A stretch of 64,000 bases of DNA, taken from positions 218,258 to 282,257 of the forward strand of contig NZ_KK211305.1 of the NCBI RefSeq assembly GCF_000621565.1, read 5' to 3'. Under the pieces are notes generated by a model. The model searched no databases. It was not told the DNA's origin and saw nothing but the letters and a program-made list of their open reading frames with translations. Each line of letters opens with the position of its first letter. Position 1 is the stretch's first letter. The DNA is from Butyrivibrio sp. LB2008. GTDB taxonomy: Bacteria > Bacillota > Clostridia > Lachnospirales > Lachnospiraceae. Both the position numbers and the translations under genes were made by a program. Below are positions 18,317-27,126 of this stretch, piece by piece.

Positions 18317-18361
18317 ATAAGCAAAGTTTATACTCCACTATAAGTGTTTCTTAATTTTCAC
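18317..18361 (+). promoter_or_regulatory. Shared sulfur-cluster cis element, copy 2
   Basis: ATAAGCAAAGTTTATACTCC, then ACTATAAGTGTTTCTTAATTTTCAC in two parts, matching 4737-4781 at all but three or so positions. It sits about 90 bp before the importer's first gene, and a TATTAT box follows at 18378. The identity over 45 bp between two non-coding regions 13.6 kb apart points to a common regulator or a duplicated promoter. Confidence 0.65.
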
Positions 18362-18448
18362 TTTTATTTGCGTGTGATATTATTCAATATAATAAAATTA
18401 CCTATTGACCTAGTGGGTGAAAAGACATTATAGTGGAGGATAGTTATT

Positions 18449-19396
18449 ATGAAAAAACAATTATTACTGACAATACTGGTCGGAGCAGTGCTGACGCTGG
18501 CAGGATGCGGAAGTTCCAATGGCGCAAGTGCCAAAGCAGCAGGCAGTGCCAATGCCGGAGAAACCGTGAAGATAGCATATCTTCCCATAACACATTCGCT
18601 CGCTGTGTTGGAAGAAGCTGAGGAACTTGCAAATAATGAAAAAGTGAATGTTGAACTTGTTAAGTACGGTTCGTGGCCGGAACTTCTGGATGCTCTTAAT
18701 TCGGGAAATGTAGACGGAGCATCGGTTCTTATAGAACTTGCAATGAAGTCAAAAGCTGAGGGCGTAGGCATAAAAGCTGTTGCACTGGGACATAAGGACG
18801 GAAATGTTCTCATCGTTTCAAATGATGTTAAAGACGGCGCCGATCTTAAAGGAAAGACAATAGCTATTCCTCATCGTCAGTCATCGCATAACATCCTGGT
18901 AAATGATGCACTTGCAAAGAATGGACTTACGATCGATGACATAAATGTCGTGGAACTCGCACCTACAGAGATGCCTTCGGCACTTGTCACAGGAACAATA
19001 GACGGTTATTGCGTTGCGGAGCCTTTCGGTGCGGTAGGTGTTTCTACGGGAAAAGGAAAAGTTCTGTATACCTCCGAAGAATTGTGGGAGGATTCGGTTT
19101 GCTGCGCACTTGTTTTGACAGATGATTTTATAGACAAGCATGCGGACACAGCCAAGGCATTTGTCGAGGGATACAAGACAGCGGGCAATAATCTTGATGC
19201 TGAAGCAGCCCAGACTGTTGCAGAGAAATATCTTAAGCAGAAAGACGATGTTCTTGAAACATCTTTGAAGTGGATCTCCTATGATGATCTGGATATCACA
19301 GAGGAGCAATATAACAAGCTGACCGAGAAGGTTAAAGAATACGGGCTTTCAGACAATCCACCCGCATATGCTGATTTTGTAAAGACTGATTTTTGA
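18449..19396 (+). CDS. ABC transporter substrate-binding lipoprotein (SsuA/TauA/NrtA type)
   Basis: 315 residues. The signal peptide ends in lipobox LTLAGC (Cys ~20), so the protein is anchored outside the membrane. The rest is a periplasmic-binding domain of the NMT1/SsuA-like group: VKIAYLPITHSLAVL near the start, HRQSSHNILV and VTGTIDGYCVAEPFG. This group binds sulfonates, nitrate, taurine or pyrimidine precursors. GGAGG lies before ATG 18449. It is followed by its permease and ATPase and then the CooS-like gene, and shares its upstream element with cysK. An organosulfur ligand is therefore favoured, but not proven. Confidence 0.88.
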   Translation: MKKQLLLTILVGAVLTLAGCGSSNGASAKAAGSANAGETVKIAYLPITHSLAVLEEAEELANNEKVNVELVKYGSWPELLDALNSGNVDGASVLIELAMKSKAEGVGIKAVALGHKDGNVLIVSNDVKDGADLKGKTIAIPHRQSSHNILVNDALAKNGLTIDDINVVELAPTEMPSALVTGTIDGYCVAEPFGAVGVSTGKGKVLYTSEELWEDSVCCALVLTDDFIDKHADTAKAFVEGYKTAGNNLDAEAAQTVAEKYLKQKDDVLETSLKWISYDDLDITEEQYNKLTEKVKEYGLSDNPPAYADFVKTDF

Positions 19397-19451
19397 TCTG
19401 ATCACTTATTATTTTCTACATTTGATGACAGTAATAAATTAAGGGGACATG

Positions 19452-20213
19452 ATGAAAAAAATACTCTCTCTAAAATACGTTATCGTATCAATACTTATCT
19501 TACTTGGAATCTGGCAGTTGGCATTTATGATAAGCGACTATAGCCCGGCGTTGTTTCCGTCTCCTTTAATGGCAATCGAAGCTCTTTTTGAGATGATTGC
19601 AGACGGCACGCTATTTGCATCAATAGGCGCAAGTATGTACAGATTTGTAATTGGATACGGATTATCGGTTCTGATAGCAGTCTTTCTGGGGCTTATCCTC
19701 GGAAGCCTTCCTAAGGTGTTTAAATATGTGAATCCTTCACTGCAGCTGCTAAGACCGATATCACCGACAGCGTGGATGCCTTTTGTGGTGCTCCTGTTTG
19801 GAATTGGGGATCTTCCTGCCATTGTCATTATTTTTATAGCAGCTTTTTTCCCCGTACTGCTGTCTACAGTATCAGCGGTAAGTAAGATCGATGATATGTA
19901 TTTTAAAGTTGCAGATAATTTTGGAATCAGACAGCCTCAGCTTATGTGGAAAGTTATCCTTCCTGCGGCGTTCCCTCAGATTGCCAATGCCGTTCATCTT
20001 GCTCTCGGAAGCGCATGGATATTCCTTGTTGCGGGTGAGATGGTAGGAGCACAGTCGGGACTTGGTTTCCAGATTATTGATGCGAGAAACAATATCAGAG
20101 CGGATATTCTTTTGGCAACAATACTTGTGATCGGACTTATAGGACTATTGCTTGATTTCCTTATCGGATTGTTGGAAAAAAGAATTCTTAAAGCCTGGGG
20201 AGGAGAGCAGTAA
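19452..20213 (+). CDS. ABC transporter permease (SsuC/TauC type)
   Basis: 253 residues from the second of two adjacent ATG codons, the better-spaced one after AAGGGG. There are about six membrane helices with the binding-protein-dependent transport motif near the middle (LLRPISPTAWMPFVVLLFG) and the EAA-like loop (VADNFGIRQPQLMWKVILPAAFPQI). It forms the membrane channel for the substrate captured by the lipoprotein encoded upstream. It overlaps the ATPase gene by one base (TAATG). Confidence 0.9.
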   Translation: MKKILSLKYVIVSILILLGIWQLAFMISDYSPALFPSPLMAIEALFEMIADGTLFASIGASMYRFVIGYGLSVLIAVFLGLILGSLPKVFKYVNPSLQLLRPISPTAWMPFVVLLFGIGDLPAIVIIFIAAFFPVLLSTVSAVSKIDDMYFKVADNFGIRQPQLMWKVILPAAFPQIANAVHLALGSAWIFLVAGEMVGAQSGLGFQIIDARNNIRADILLATILVIGLIGLLLDFLIGLLEKRILKAWGGEQ

Positions 20214-20986
20214 TGTCATATATTCATATAGAAAATGCAGGAAAAACCTTCATACAAAATGGCACGCAGTTCACTGCTTTGTCAAATGTAAATCTCGATA
20301 TTGAGAAGGGCGAGTTTATCTGCCTCCTGGGACCGTCGGGATGCGGAAAAAGTACTCTTTTAAATGCTATTGCAGGCTTTGATCCGGTAAATCTGGGAAG
20401 CGTTAAGATTGACGGAAACGAGGTAAAGGCGCCAAGCACAAAGAATGTAACTATCTTCCAGAACTATGGTCTTCTTCCGTGGCGCACTGTTATCAAGAAC
20501 GTAGAACTAGGTCTCGAATCAAAAGGTATTGAGAAAGATAAGAGAAAAGAGATTGCAAAAGAGTATCTTAAACTTGTAAAGCTTGAGAACTTTGCTGATA
20601 GTTTTCCAAGGCAGCTCTCCGGCGGAATGAAACAGAGAGTTGCGATAGCCAGGGCACTTGCGGTGGAGCCCGATATCATCTTTATGGATGAGCCTTTCGG
20701 AGCACTTGATGCGATTACCAGAATGAAGCTTCAGGATGATATTTTGGATATCTGCAAAAAACAAAAGAAAACAATCATCTTTGTAACTCATGATATAGAA
20801 GAAGCTGTTTATCTGGCGGACAGGATTGTTGTAATGACACCCAACCCCGGCAAAGTAAAGGGTGTTATAACAGTTCCGATTCACCATTTCAGAGATAGGA
20901 CAAGCGGAGACTTTTTGCTTATAAGAGACAAGATCTTCGATCTGCTTCAGATGAAGATAGAGGAAGATATTGAATATACGATTTAA
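20213..20986 (+). CDS. ABC transporter ATP-binding protein (SsuB/TauB type)
   Basis: 257 residues. Walker A GPSGCGKST (about 42-50), Q-loop FQNYGLLPW, signature LSGGMKQRVAIARAL, Walker B IIFMDEPFGALD and switch His in FVTHDIEEA are all intact. The LLPWR segment after the Q-loop is typical of the nitrate/sulfonate/taurine importer ATPases. It energises the importer and is translationally coupled to the permease. The CooS-like gene starts 17 bp downstream and is probably in the same transcript. Confidence 0.93.
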   Translation: MSYIHIENAGKTFIQNGTQFTALSNVNLDIEKGEFICLLGPSGCGKSTLLNAIAGFDPVNLGSVKIDGNEVKAPSTKNVTIFQNYGLLPWRTVIKNVELGLESKGIEKDKRKEIAKEYLKLVKLENFADSFPRQLSGGMKQRVAIARALAVEPDIIFMDEPFGALDAITRMKLQDDILDICKKQKKTIIFVTHDIEEAVYLADRIVVMTPNPGKVKGVITVPIHHFRDRTSGDFLLIRDKIFDLLQMKIEEDIEYTI

Positions 20987-21002
20987 TTTAAGGTAGGGAA
21001 AA

Positions 21003-23114
21003 ATGAGCCACACACATTCACATGAACACGAACATTCACATGAACATCACCACCATCATGGCAAAAGCGGATTAGAGCATATTCATTCACACAGAAATCT
21101 GATTGGTTTTGATGAGCACGGTATTCCGACTGTTACACTTAAGGCAAGCGACCACGGCGGAGAGAGCAGTCCCGAGGACTTTACTAAAGATTATATGAAC
21201 GCTGTTGCGGAATACAGAAAGACATTTCCGTCAAAGCAGGACGTAATCGATAATACACCCGATCCGGCCGTAAGAGAGATGATCCTTAGAATGGAGCAGA
21301 TTGGAATAGATACGGCTTTTGACAGGTTTGATGCTCAGAAGCCTCAGTGTGCGTTCGGACTTAGCGGAACATGTTGTAAGATCTGCAACATGGGACCTTG
21401 TCATATTACAGCGAAGGCGCAGAGAGGTGTCTGCGGTGCGGATGCGGATTTGATAGTTGCAAGAAATCTTTTGCGTTCAGCGGCTTCAGGTGCGGCTCAG
21501 CACGGTATGCATGCTCGTGAGGTAATGCTTACACTCAAGAAAGTGGCTGAGGGCGAACTTGATATCCCTATCCTTGGCGAGCAAAAGATAAGGAGCACGG
21601 CGGAAGCTTTTGGAATAAAGCAAAAGAACAGACAGCTTAAGAATGTTGCAAAAGATCTTGCGGATGCTTTGCTTGAAGATATGTCCAGAAGTGTCCCCGA
21701 TGATTATAAGACAATCAAAGCCTGTGCGCTTCCCGAGAGGCAAAAGGTATGGGAAGAGTTAGATATTCTTCCTATCAGTGCATATCACGAGGTCTTTGAA
21801 GCATACCATAAGTCGGGATGCGCAACGGACGGCGACTGGAAGAGCATCATGCAGCAGTTCCTTCGCTGCGGTCTTGCATTTACTTTTTCCGGCGTTGTCG
21901 GAGCGGGAATTGCGACCGATGCACTGTTTGGTGTCGGCGACAGAGTTACGTCCAAGGTCAATATCGGTGCGCTTGAGAAAGGCTATGTGAATGTTGCGGT
22001 ACACGGACATCTGCCAACACTTGTAAGCCAGATTGTTGCGGCAGGAAAAAGACAAGATTTGATAGAGCTTGCCAAATCCAAAGGCGCAAAGGGTATTCGC
22101 TTCTACGGTATCTGCTGTTCGGGACTTTCTGCGATGTACAGAGACAGCGGTGTTATTCCGCTTTCAAATGCGGTATCCGCGGAACTTGTACTTGCTACCG
22201 GAGCGCTTGATCTGTGGGTTGCGGATGTTCAGGACGTATTTCCTTCAATCATGGATGTTGCAAAGTGCTTTAAGACTGTTGTGGTTACAACAAGTGATTC
22301 CGCAAGGCTTCCCGGTGCCGAGAGATATGAATACAATCATCATCACAGCAATATAGGTCAGACCAAAGAACTTGCAGAGAAGATAGTAAGACGTGCAATT
22401 GAGAGTTTTGAGATCAGAAAGGGAATGCCTGTCTACATTCCTCCGTATGAGGTTGAGGCAGAAGTCGGATTCTCTGTTGAGTATGTTCACAAGAGATTCG
22501 GAAGCATGAAGCCTCTTGCCGAAGCGATTAAATCGGGACAGATCCTCGGTGTCGTAAATATGGTCGGATGCAATAATCCAAAGGTTCTTTATGAGAAGTG
22601 CATCATTGATGTGGCCGATGAACTTCTTAAGAACAACGTTCTTATTATCACCAACGGATGTGCATCGTTCCCTCTTATGAAACTGGGATATTGTGCGGTT
22701 TCAGGAAAAGAAAAGGCAGGAGAATCCTTAAGAGAATTCCTTGAACCCGACCTTCCGCCTGTATGGCATGTCGGAGAGTGTATCGATAATACACGTTCTA
22801 CAGGTATATTTGCAGGAATTGCAGGTGTGCTTGGAAAGAACCTTTACGAACTTCCTTTTGCATTCTCATCACCCGAGTGGGGCAATGAAAAGGGAATCGA
22901 CGCGGCACTTGGTTTCAGACTTAACGGAATAAGTTCGTATCATTGCGTTGAGGCACCTATTTTCGGATCCAAAAATGTAATTGAGTTCTTGAAACATGGT
23001 ACAAAGGAACTCCTTGGTTCAACAATGAATGTAAACACAGATCCCGTCGCACTTGCAAAACAGATCGTGCAGGATATGAAAGACAAGAGAGTAGCTCTTG
23101 GCTGGGATAAATAA
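21003..23114 (+). CDS. CooS-like Ni carbon monoxide dehydrogenase homologue with altered C-cluster
   Basis: 703 residues. D- and B-cluster cysteines C116, C124, C125, C128, C133 and C144 match CooS. C-cluster ligands are seen as H336 (HGH), C371/C372 (GICCSG), C523 (VGCNN), C553 (NGCAS) and C593 (GECID). The expected cysteine of VDVQC-I-MP is replaced by Asp411 (ADVQDVFPS). Classical CODHs interconvert CO and CO2; loss of a cluster ligand suggests another cluster form or reaction. A His-rich N-terminus (residues 1-30, mostly His, Glu, Ser) may store nickel. No cooC, cooF or acsB is nearby. It is co-transcribed with the importer. Confidence 0.88.
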   Translation: MSHTHSHEHEHSHEHHHHHGKSGLEHIHSHRNLIGFDEHGIPTVTLKASDHGGESSPEDFTKDYMNAVAEYRKTFPSKQDVIDNTPDPAVREMILRMEQIGIDTAFDRFDAQKPQCAFGLSGTCCKICNMGPCHITAKAQRGVCGADADLIVARNLLRSAASGAAQHGMHAREVMLTLKKVAEGELDIPILGEQKIRSTAEAFGIKQKNRQLKNVAKDLADALLEDMSRSVPDDYKTIKACALPERQKVWEELDILPISAYHEVFEAYHKSGCATDGDWKSIMQQFLRCGLAFTFSGVVGAGIATDALFGVGDRVTSKVNIGALEKGYVNVAVHGHLPTLVSQIVAAGKRQDLIELAKSKGAKGIRFYGICCSGLSAMYRDSGVIPLSNAVSAELVLATGALDLWVADVQDVFPSIMDVAKCFKTVVVTTSDSARLPGAERYEYNHHHSNIGQTKELAEKIVRRAIESFEIRKGMPVYIPPYEVEAEVGFSVEYVHKRFGSMKPLAEAIKSGQILGVVNMVGCNNPKVLYEKCIIDVADELLKNNVLIITNGCASFPLMKLGYCAVSGKEKAGESLREFLEPDLPPVWHVGECIDNTRSTGIFAGIAGVLGKNLYELPFAFSSPEWGNEKGIDAALGFRLNGISSYHCVEAPIFGSKNVIEFLKHGTKELLGSTMNVNTDPVALAKQIVQDMKDKRVALGWDK

Positions 23115-23119
23115 AGAAC

Positions 23120-23150
23120 AAAAACTCCCCCCGGGGTGTGGGAAGTTTTT
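23120..23150 (+). terminator. Terminator after the CooS-like gene
   Basis: AAAACTCCC pairs with GGGAAGTTTT with a one-base bulge and ends in a T run. It closes the importer/CooS transcript. Confidence 0.75.
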
Positions 23151-23183
23151 GTGAAGAAGTAATACCATAACGATATTGAATAT

Positions 23184-23219
23184 GGGTGTAATGCGAGAAA
23201 TAGGCATTACGCCCTTTTT
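23184..23219 (+). terminator. Second terminator hairpin
   Basis: GGGTGTAATGC pairs with GCATTACGCCC around a 9-nt loop, followed by TTTTT. A back-up terminator 34 bp after the first. Confidence 0.8.
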
Positions 23220-23286
23220 ATATTTCATTATATAATTTTATATCGTATTATATTGTTTTATATCAAATTATATCGTATTATATTTT
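23219..23286. repeat. AT-rich short repeats
   Basis: Repeated TTATATCGTATTATAT-like words in a ~65-bp tract with almost no G or C between the terminators and the ATPase gene. Possibly a recombination junction or a very AT-rich promoter. Confidence 0.5.
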
Positions 23287-23335
23287 TGTGGAGTGTTTAT
23301 ATTATGGCATGTGTAAATAATCAAGAGGTGAGTGA

Positions 23336-24385
23336 ATGAGAGAAAGAAATCCTTATGCGATAAGTTTTGGAAGAATTCCAAATCAGTATATAAGAAGGAG
23401 CTTATTGATAGATGATATTATAGATACTTTGGACAGCGATATTGTGCAGGAACAGGCCTTTAAACTGACAGGAGTAAGGGGATGCGGCAAAACAGTGACG
23501 CTTACCGCTATAGCAAATCAGTTAAAGGATGAAAAAGAGTGGATCGTAATTAATATCAGGTCTAATGCGGATATAACAAATGAACTGGTTGCATATCTTT
23601 ATGCAAATGTTCCTTTTATGACTAAATATATAGATGCCAATCTTAATCTGTCGGCGTTCGGCATTGGAGTCAGCTTATCCAAAGAGCAGGCGCCGGTAAG
23701 CAGTCTCAGTGTTATTTTGGGAAGACTTATGAAAGAAGTAAAGGCAAAGAAAAAGAAAATACTTGTGGTTATAGATGAAGCTCGAAAAACGGATGCGTTA
23801 ATTGATTTTATCCAGGAATTTCAAATACTTATCAGAGAGGAATATCCGATTTATCTATTAGTGGCAGGGCTATATGATGATATAGAGGATCTGGAAACAA
23901 CAAAAGGATTGACATTCTTTTTAAGAGCGGAAAAGTATGAGATAGCTCCTCTTAACATTGGAATAATTAAGGAGGATTACAAAGAAACGCTTGGGCTTAC
24001 AGAAGATGTCGCATATGAATTGGCTGTAATGACGAAGGGATATGCATTTGCATATCAAGCTTTTGGTAAGTATATGTGGGAAGAGAAGGCAAAAAAAATA
24101 ACGCCCAGAGTTTTAGCTATGGTTGATGAAGCGCTTGCCGTAAAGGCATATGATGAGATTTGGCGTGAATTAAGACCTCAAGACAGATGGTTTTTGGAAT
24201 TTATTGCGCAAAAAGAGACAATGAGTGCCAATGAACTTCTTGAGATGACCAAGAAGAAGCATAATGAATGGAGTGAACCGAGAAAAAGACTGGTTGGAAA
24301 AGGAGTGATAGATGGAGCGGTTAGAGGTGTTATATCGCTGAAACTTCCAAGGTTTAAAGAATATATTGCAAATCAATTGAGATGA
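23336..24385 (+). CDS. P-loop ATPase of the AAA/STAND-like class with winged helix
   Basis: 349 residues from ATG 23336, preceded by AGAGGTGAG. Walker A is GVRGCGKTVT (about 47-56), Walker B KKILVVIDEARKTD (about 142-155, ending in Asp-Glu), and a C-terminal region predicted helical with a winged-helix look (LLEMTKKKHNEWSEPRKRLVGKG). It resembles the widespread ATPases of the archaeal-ATPase/ATP-binding group whose role is mostly unknown. It is a single gene between terminators and the AT-rich repeat, with no relation to neighbouring sulfur genes that I can see; possibly a recent insertion. Confidence 0.75.
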   Translation: MRERNPYAISFGRIPNQYIRRSLLIDDIIDTLDSDIVQEQAFKLTGVRGCGKTVTLTAIANQLKDEKEWIVINIRSNADITNELVAYLYANVPFMTKYIDANLNLSAFGIGVSLSKEQAPVSSLSVILGRLMKEVKAKKKKILVVIDEARKTDALIDFIQEFQILIREEYPIYLLVAGLYDDIEDLETTKGLTFFLRAEKYEIAPLNIGIIKEDYKETLGLTEDVAYELAVMTKGYAFAYQAFGKYMWEEKAKKITPRVLAMVDEALAVKAYDEIWRELRPQDRWFLEFIAQKETMSANELLEMTKKKHNEWSEPRKRLVGKGVIDGAVRGVISLKLPRFKEYIANQLR

Positions 24386-24406
24386 TACAATAATAACTTT
24401 TAGTTA

Positions 24407-24453
24407 TAGCCTCCCTAAAGTTTAGCGTAATTGCGGCTTTAGGGAGGCTATTG
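24407..24453 (+). terminator. Intrinsic terminator
   Basis: TAGCCTCCCTAAAG pairs perfectly with CTTTAGGGAGGCTA and is followed by TTGT. It ends the ATPase gene. Confidence 0.8.
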
Positions 24454-24502
24454 TATATTAAGTTCAACAAAAGCGAATACATAAAGCAAACTCATTTGTT
24501 TA

Positions 24503-24565
24503 CTGACCGGACAACCGGAGGTTAGTGGTTCGTCACCATTAGGCGGACCAGTAACCTCCGGTTGT
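24503..24565. repeat. Long hairpin carrying the 21-bp shared sequence
   Basis: A 24-bp stem (ACAACCGGAGGTT at 24511 with AACCTCCGGTTGT ending at 24565, extended by G-U pairs) begins with the same 21 bp seen at 10023. It lies immediately upstream of a truncated permease gene and may mark the break. Confidence 0.55.
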
Positions 24566-24574
24566 CTCATGTGA

Positions 24575-25105
24575 ACTTTTGATTTCAGGTTAAGGTATTA
24601 CAAGGTACCTGTTCTTTCACAGATCTTTGCGGTGTTTGTGACTGTATATTTGGGACTACCCACTATGGTGGCAATTCTTTTGTATAACATCATATTTATG
24701 ACATGCTATGCAGATGTGGCAAATGTACTTCACATTACAGTGCCCATCAGCGAAGTTGATCCGATCATAATAGGTTATTTTGTACTTATCCTTGGGACAA
24801 GCTGTTCTGTAAGTGAGAGCGTAAGAGGTGCTTTCAGAGGAATAGACAAGGTGCAATTTGAAGCGGGCTACAGTATAGGTCTTGGCAAGTTCAAGACACT
24901 TACAAGAGTTATCTATCCTCAAATGGTGCCAATATTACTTCCGGGTTTACAGAATTCTCTGATAGGACTATTAAAGGCATCCAATCTTGTGAGTGCTATC
25001 TCAGTCATTGAAATCATGACAGGAGCTCTTTTGCCGAGGATGTGGCTGACAGGGACAGAGTATAAAATATGTACTAAATATATGGCAATGTGTTATTATG
25101 TATGA
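24575..25105 (+). pseudogene. Truncated polar amino acid ABC permease
   Basis: An open frame of 176 codons that encodes the middle and end of a His/Glu/Gln/cystine-type ABC permease (KVPVLSQIFAVFV, then SVSESVRGAFRGIDKVQFEAGYSIGLGKFKTL, written here in shortened form, and NSLIGLLKASNLVSAISVIEI). The N-terminal membrane helices and a start codon are missing, with a stop just upstream. The end (CTKYMAMCYYV) no longer follows the family and may be frameshifted. Partner SBP and ATPase genes are absent. Given the sulfur context, it may be the remnant of a cystine importer. Confidence 0.7.
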
Positions 25106-25138
25106 TATCTTGGATGAATTTATTTGGAGATTATACAT

Positions 25139-26035
25139 ATGACAATTTTGCAGCTTAAATATGTAATAGCCATTGACGAGGAATGCTCAATGAGAAAGGC
25201 GGCTGACAGGCTTTATGTGTCACAGCCGGGGCTTTCGAGTGCGGTCAGAGATCTTGAGAATGAGCTTGGAATCCAGATATTCCAGCGAGTACATAACGGC
25301 GTTGTGACAACTGTTGCAGGCGGCGCGTTTATTGCTTATGCAAGAAGCGCGGTTGAGCAGTTTGAGAAGATTGAAGACAAGTACATCAATGCCAAGACTG
25401 ACAAGCCCACTTTCTCAGTATCGATGCAACATTATACAGTAGCTGTAAATGCTTTTATAGAAACAGTCAAGGAATACGACCTTGAAGAGTACCAGTTCTC
25501 TATCAGAGAGACTCAGACAAGTGAAGTAATAGACGACCTTAAGAGCCTTAGAAGTGAAGTCGGAGTTATTGCTCTTAGCGAGTTTAACAGGAACATGTTC
25601 AAAAAGATTTTTGCGGACGCATCTCTTGAGTTCCATGAGCTCTTTACAAGAGATACTTACGTATATCTTAGAAAGGATCACCCTCTTGCAGACAGAGAAG
25701 AAATTTCGCTTAAAGATCTGCAGGATTATCCGTGCATGGTATTCGATCAGGGCGACAACACATCCTTCTATTACAGAGAGGAAGCGCTTGCAACCTATGA
25801 TTATAAAAAGGTCATAAGCACAAACGAAAGAGCAACATCCGTAGAGCTTATGCTCGGTCTTAACGGCTACGCTGTAGGTGCCGCAATGCTCGGTGAAAGT
25901 CTTAATACTTCCGAGATTCATCATGTTAAGCTCAAGGAAGAAGAAACGCTGACTCTCGGATATATCATCCGTAAAGGCAGTGACCTTAGCGATATGGCAA
26001 AGACTTTTATTGAGAAGCTTCAGCAGTATAAATAA
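25139..26035 (+). CDS. LysR family regulator (CysB/CysL-like group possible)
   Basis: 298 residues from ATG 25139 (GGAG 10 bp upstream; a TTG at 25124 is inside that site). The N-terminal winged HTH is clear (MRKAADRLYVSQPGLSSAVR), followed by a linker helix and a periplasmic-binding-like effector domain. It lies between the sulfur-type importer/CooS block and the methionine importer and ends convergently toward metI. It is a candidate regulator of sulfur acquisition, possibly acting at the shared 45-bp element, but its effector is unknown. Confidence 0.88.
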   Translation: MTILQLKYVIAIDEECSMRKAADRLYVSQPGLSSAVRDLENELGIQIFQRVHNGVVTTVAGGAFIAYARSAVEQFEKIEDKYINAKTDKPTFSVSMQHYTVAVNAFIETVKEYDLEEYQFSIRETQTSEVIDDLKSLRSEVGVIALSEFNRNMFKKIFADASLEFHELFTRDTYVYLRKDHPLADREEISLKDLQDYPCMVFDQGDNTSFYYREEALATYDYKKVISTNERATSVELMLGLNGYAVGAAMLGESLNTSEIHHVKLKEEETLTLGYIIRKGSDLSDMAKTFIEKLQQYK

Positions 26036-26051
26036 AAAATTAGCAAATACA

Positions 26052-26231
26052 AAGATGGTGTGAAAAATGAGAGACTATTTTTCACACCATCTTTTTTGTT
26101 GAATAGGAAATTTCTCTGAAATTCCCTATTCAATAAAAACGCTCCGCAGGGATGCGACCGATGCGCAGATGAATTATGCAAGCTAAAGCTTGCGCGCATC
26201 GGCGCGCAAAGAGTCGCTCGCGACTCTTTGT
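26052..26231. repeat. Multi-hairpin intergenic element, copy 1 (includes LysR terminator)
   Basis: In order: a terminator hairpin GATGGTGTGAAAAAT/ATTTTTCACACCATC with TTTTTT (26052-26098); a second hairpin GAATAGG...CCTATTC (26101-26131); a linker ATAAAAACGCTCCGCAGG; a third hairpin CCGATGCGC/GCGCATCGG; and a fourth AAAGAGTCG-CTCG-CGACTCTTT (26208-26229) ending in GTT. A second copy with other stem sequences but the same order and linkers is at 53048-53213. No coding capacity. Confidence 0.7.
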
Positions 26232-26256
26232 TGTTTACTTATTTTTTCCATAGACA

Positions 26257-26449
26257 GCCCCGCCCCAAGGTATACATTCAGAAATGCGCCGTCTACGTAC
26301 GAGGATGATGTTTTTCAAAACTTATAAAGCAGCAAATGCCGATTTCTCTGAGCAACGTCGAAATGAGGCATTTGCTGCTTTATAAGTTTTAGAAAAACAC
26401 ACCGCAGACGTAAAACAAGCATTTCTGAATGTATACCTTGGGGCGGGGC
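26257..26449. repeat. ~193-bp long hairpin with conserved loop, copy 1
   Basis: Outer arms of 30 bp (26257-26286 and 26420-26449) are perfect complements starting GCCCCG and ending CGGGGC. Inner arms of 24 bp (26317-26340 and 26367-26390) are also perfect. The 26-nt apical loop contains TTCTCTGAGCAACGTCGAAA. A second copy at 58405-58600 keeps the loop and inner-bulge sequences, while its stems differ and still pair. It sits between the converging LysR and metI genes. May act as a bidirectional terminator or be a structured RNA/DNA element. Confidence 0.8.
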
Positions 26450-26463
26450 GTACGGATAAATAT

Positions 26464-27126
26464 TCAACTCATGTGCTTGTATAGGCTGTTTCCGATCATT
26501 TGGATGATCTGGACGAAGGCTATTAGGATGACGGAGCATATGATGAGGTATTCGGTTTTGTATTGCTGGTAGCCGTAGCGGATTGCTATGTCGCCGATAC
26601 CGCCGCCGCCGACTGTGCCGGCCATGGCTGAGTAGCCGATAAGTGAGATTACAAGAAGTATAATGCCGTTTAGCATTCTTGGGATGGATTCTTTTACGTA
26701 AACGCGCATAAGGATCTGGAAGTTTGAAGCACCGAAGGATCTTGCGGCTTCAATAACTCCGGGATTGGTCTCACGAAGGCTGGTTTCGAATACTCTTGCG
26801 ATATAGGGGATGGCCGATACCGTAAGAGGTACGATGGAAGCGGTTGTTCCGATTGATTTGCCGACCACCATTCTTGTAAAAGGAATAAGTATTACAAGAA
26901 GGATGATAAACGGGAAGCTTCTGAATACGTTTACCAAAAAGCTCAAGATCTCATATACGATCTTGTTGGGCTTAAGCCCGTCAGGAGCTGTGAGTGTAAG
27001 TATTATGGCGGGAATAAATCCTATTATCACCGAAAAAAGTGTGGACCAGAATACCATATATAAAGTTTGTTTAAAGGCAGTGATTATAACTGAGGTCATG
27101 CCTGCATCTGATAAAATTCCGGACAT
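26464..27126 (-). CDS. metI: Methionine ABC transporter permease
   Basis: 220 residues from ATG 27126, which overlaps the metN stop by one base (TAATG) with GGAGG upstream; an ATG 18 bp earlier lies before that site. It has five or six membrane helices and the EAA loop (EAARSFGASNFQILMRVYVKES). The end GNSLYKHMS and the gene order metQ-metN-metI are typical. Together with MetN and MetQ it imports methionine, probably both D and L forms. The gene ends 15 bp from the long hairpin at 26257-26449. Confidence 0.93.
   Translation of the reverse strand: MSGILSDAGMTSVIITAFKQTLYMVFWSTLFSVIIGFIPAIILTLTAPDGLKPNKIVYEILSFLVNVFRSFPFIILLVILIPFTRMVVGKSIGTTASIVPLTVSAIPYIARVFETSLRETNPGVIEAARSFGASNFQILMRVYVKESIPRMLNGIILLVISLIGYSAMAGTVGGGGIGDIAIRYGYQQYKTEYLIICSVILIAFVQIIQMIGNSLYKHMS

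Noticed and set aside
18449..20986. Firm naming as ssuABC or tauABC
   Set aside because: The family covers nitrate, sulfonate, taurine and pyrimidine-precursor importers, and no ssuD or tauD is present. The ligand cannot be assigned from sequence alone.
26257..26449. An insertion sequence with long terminal inverted repeats
   Set aside because: The space between the arms is far too small for a transposase, and stems of the two copies differ in sequence, unlike an IS with fixed ends.
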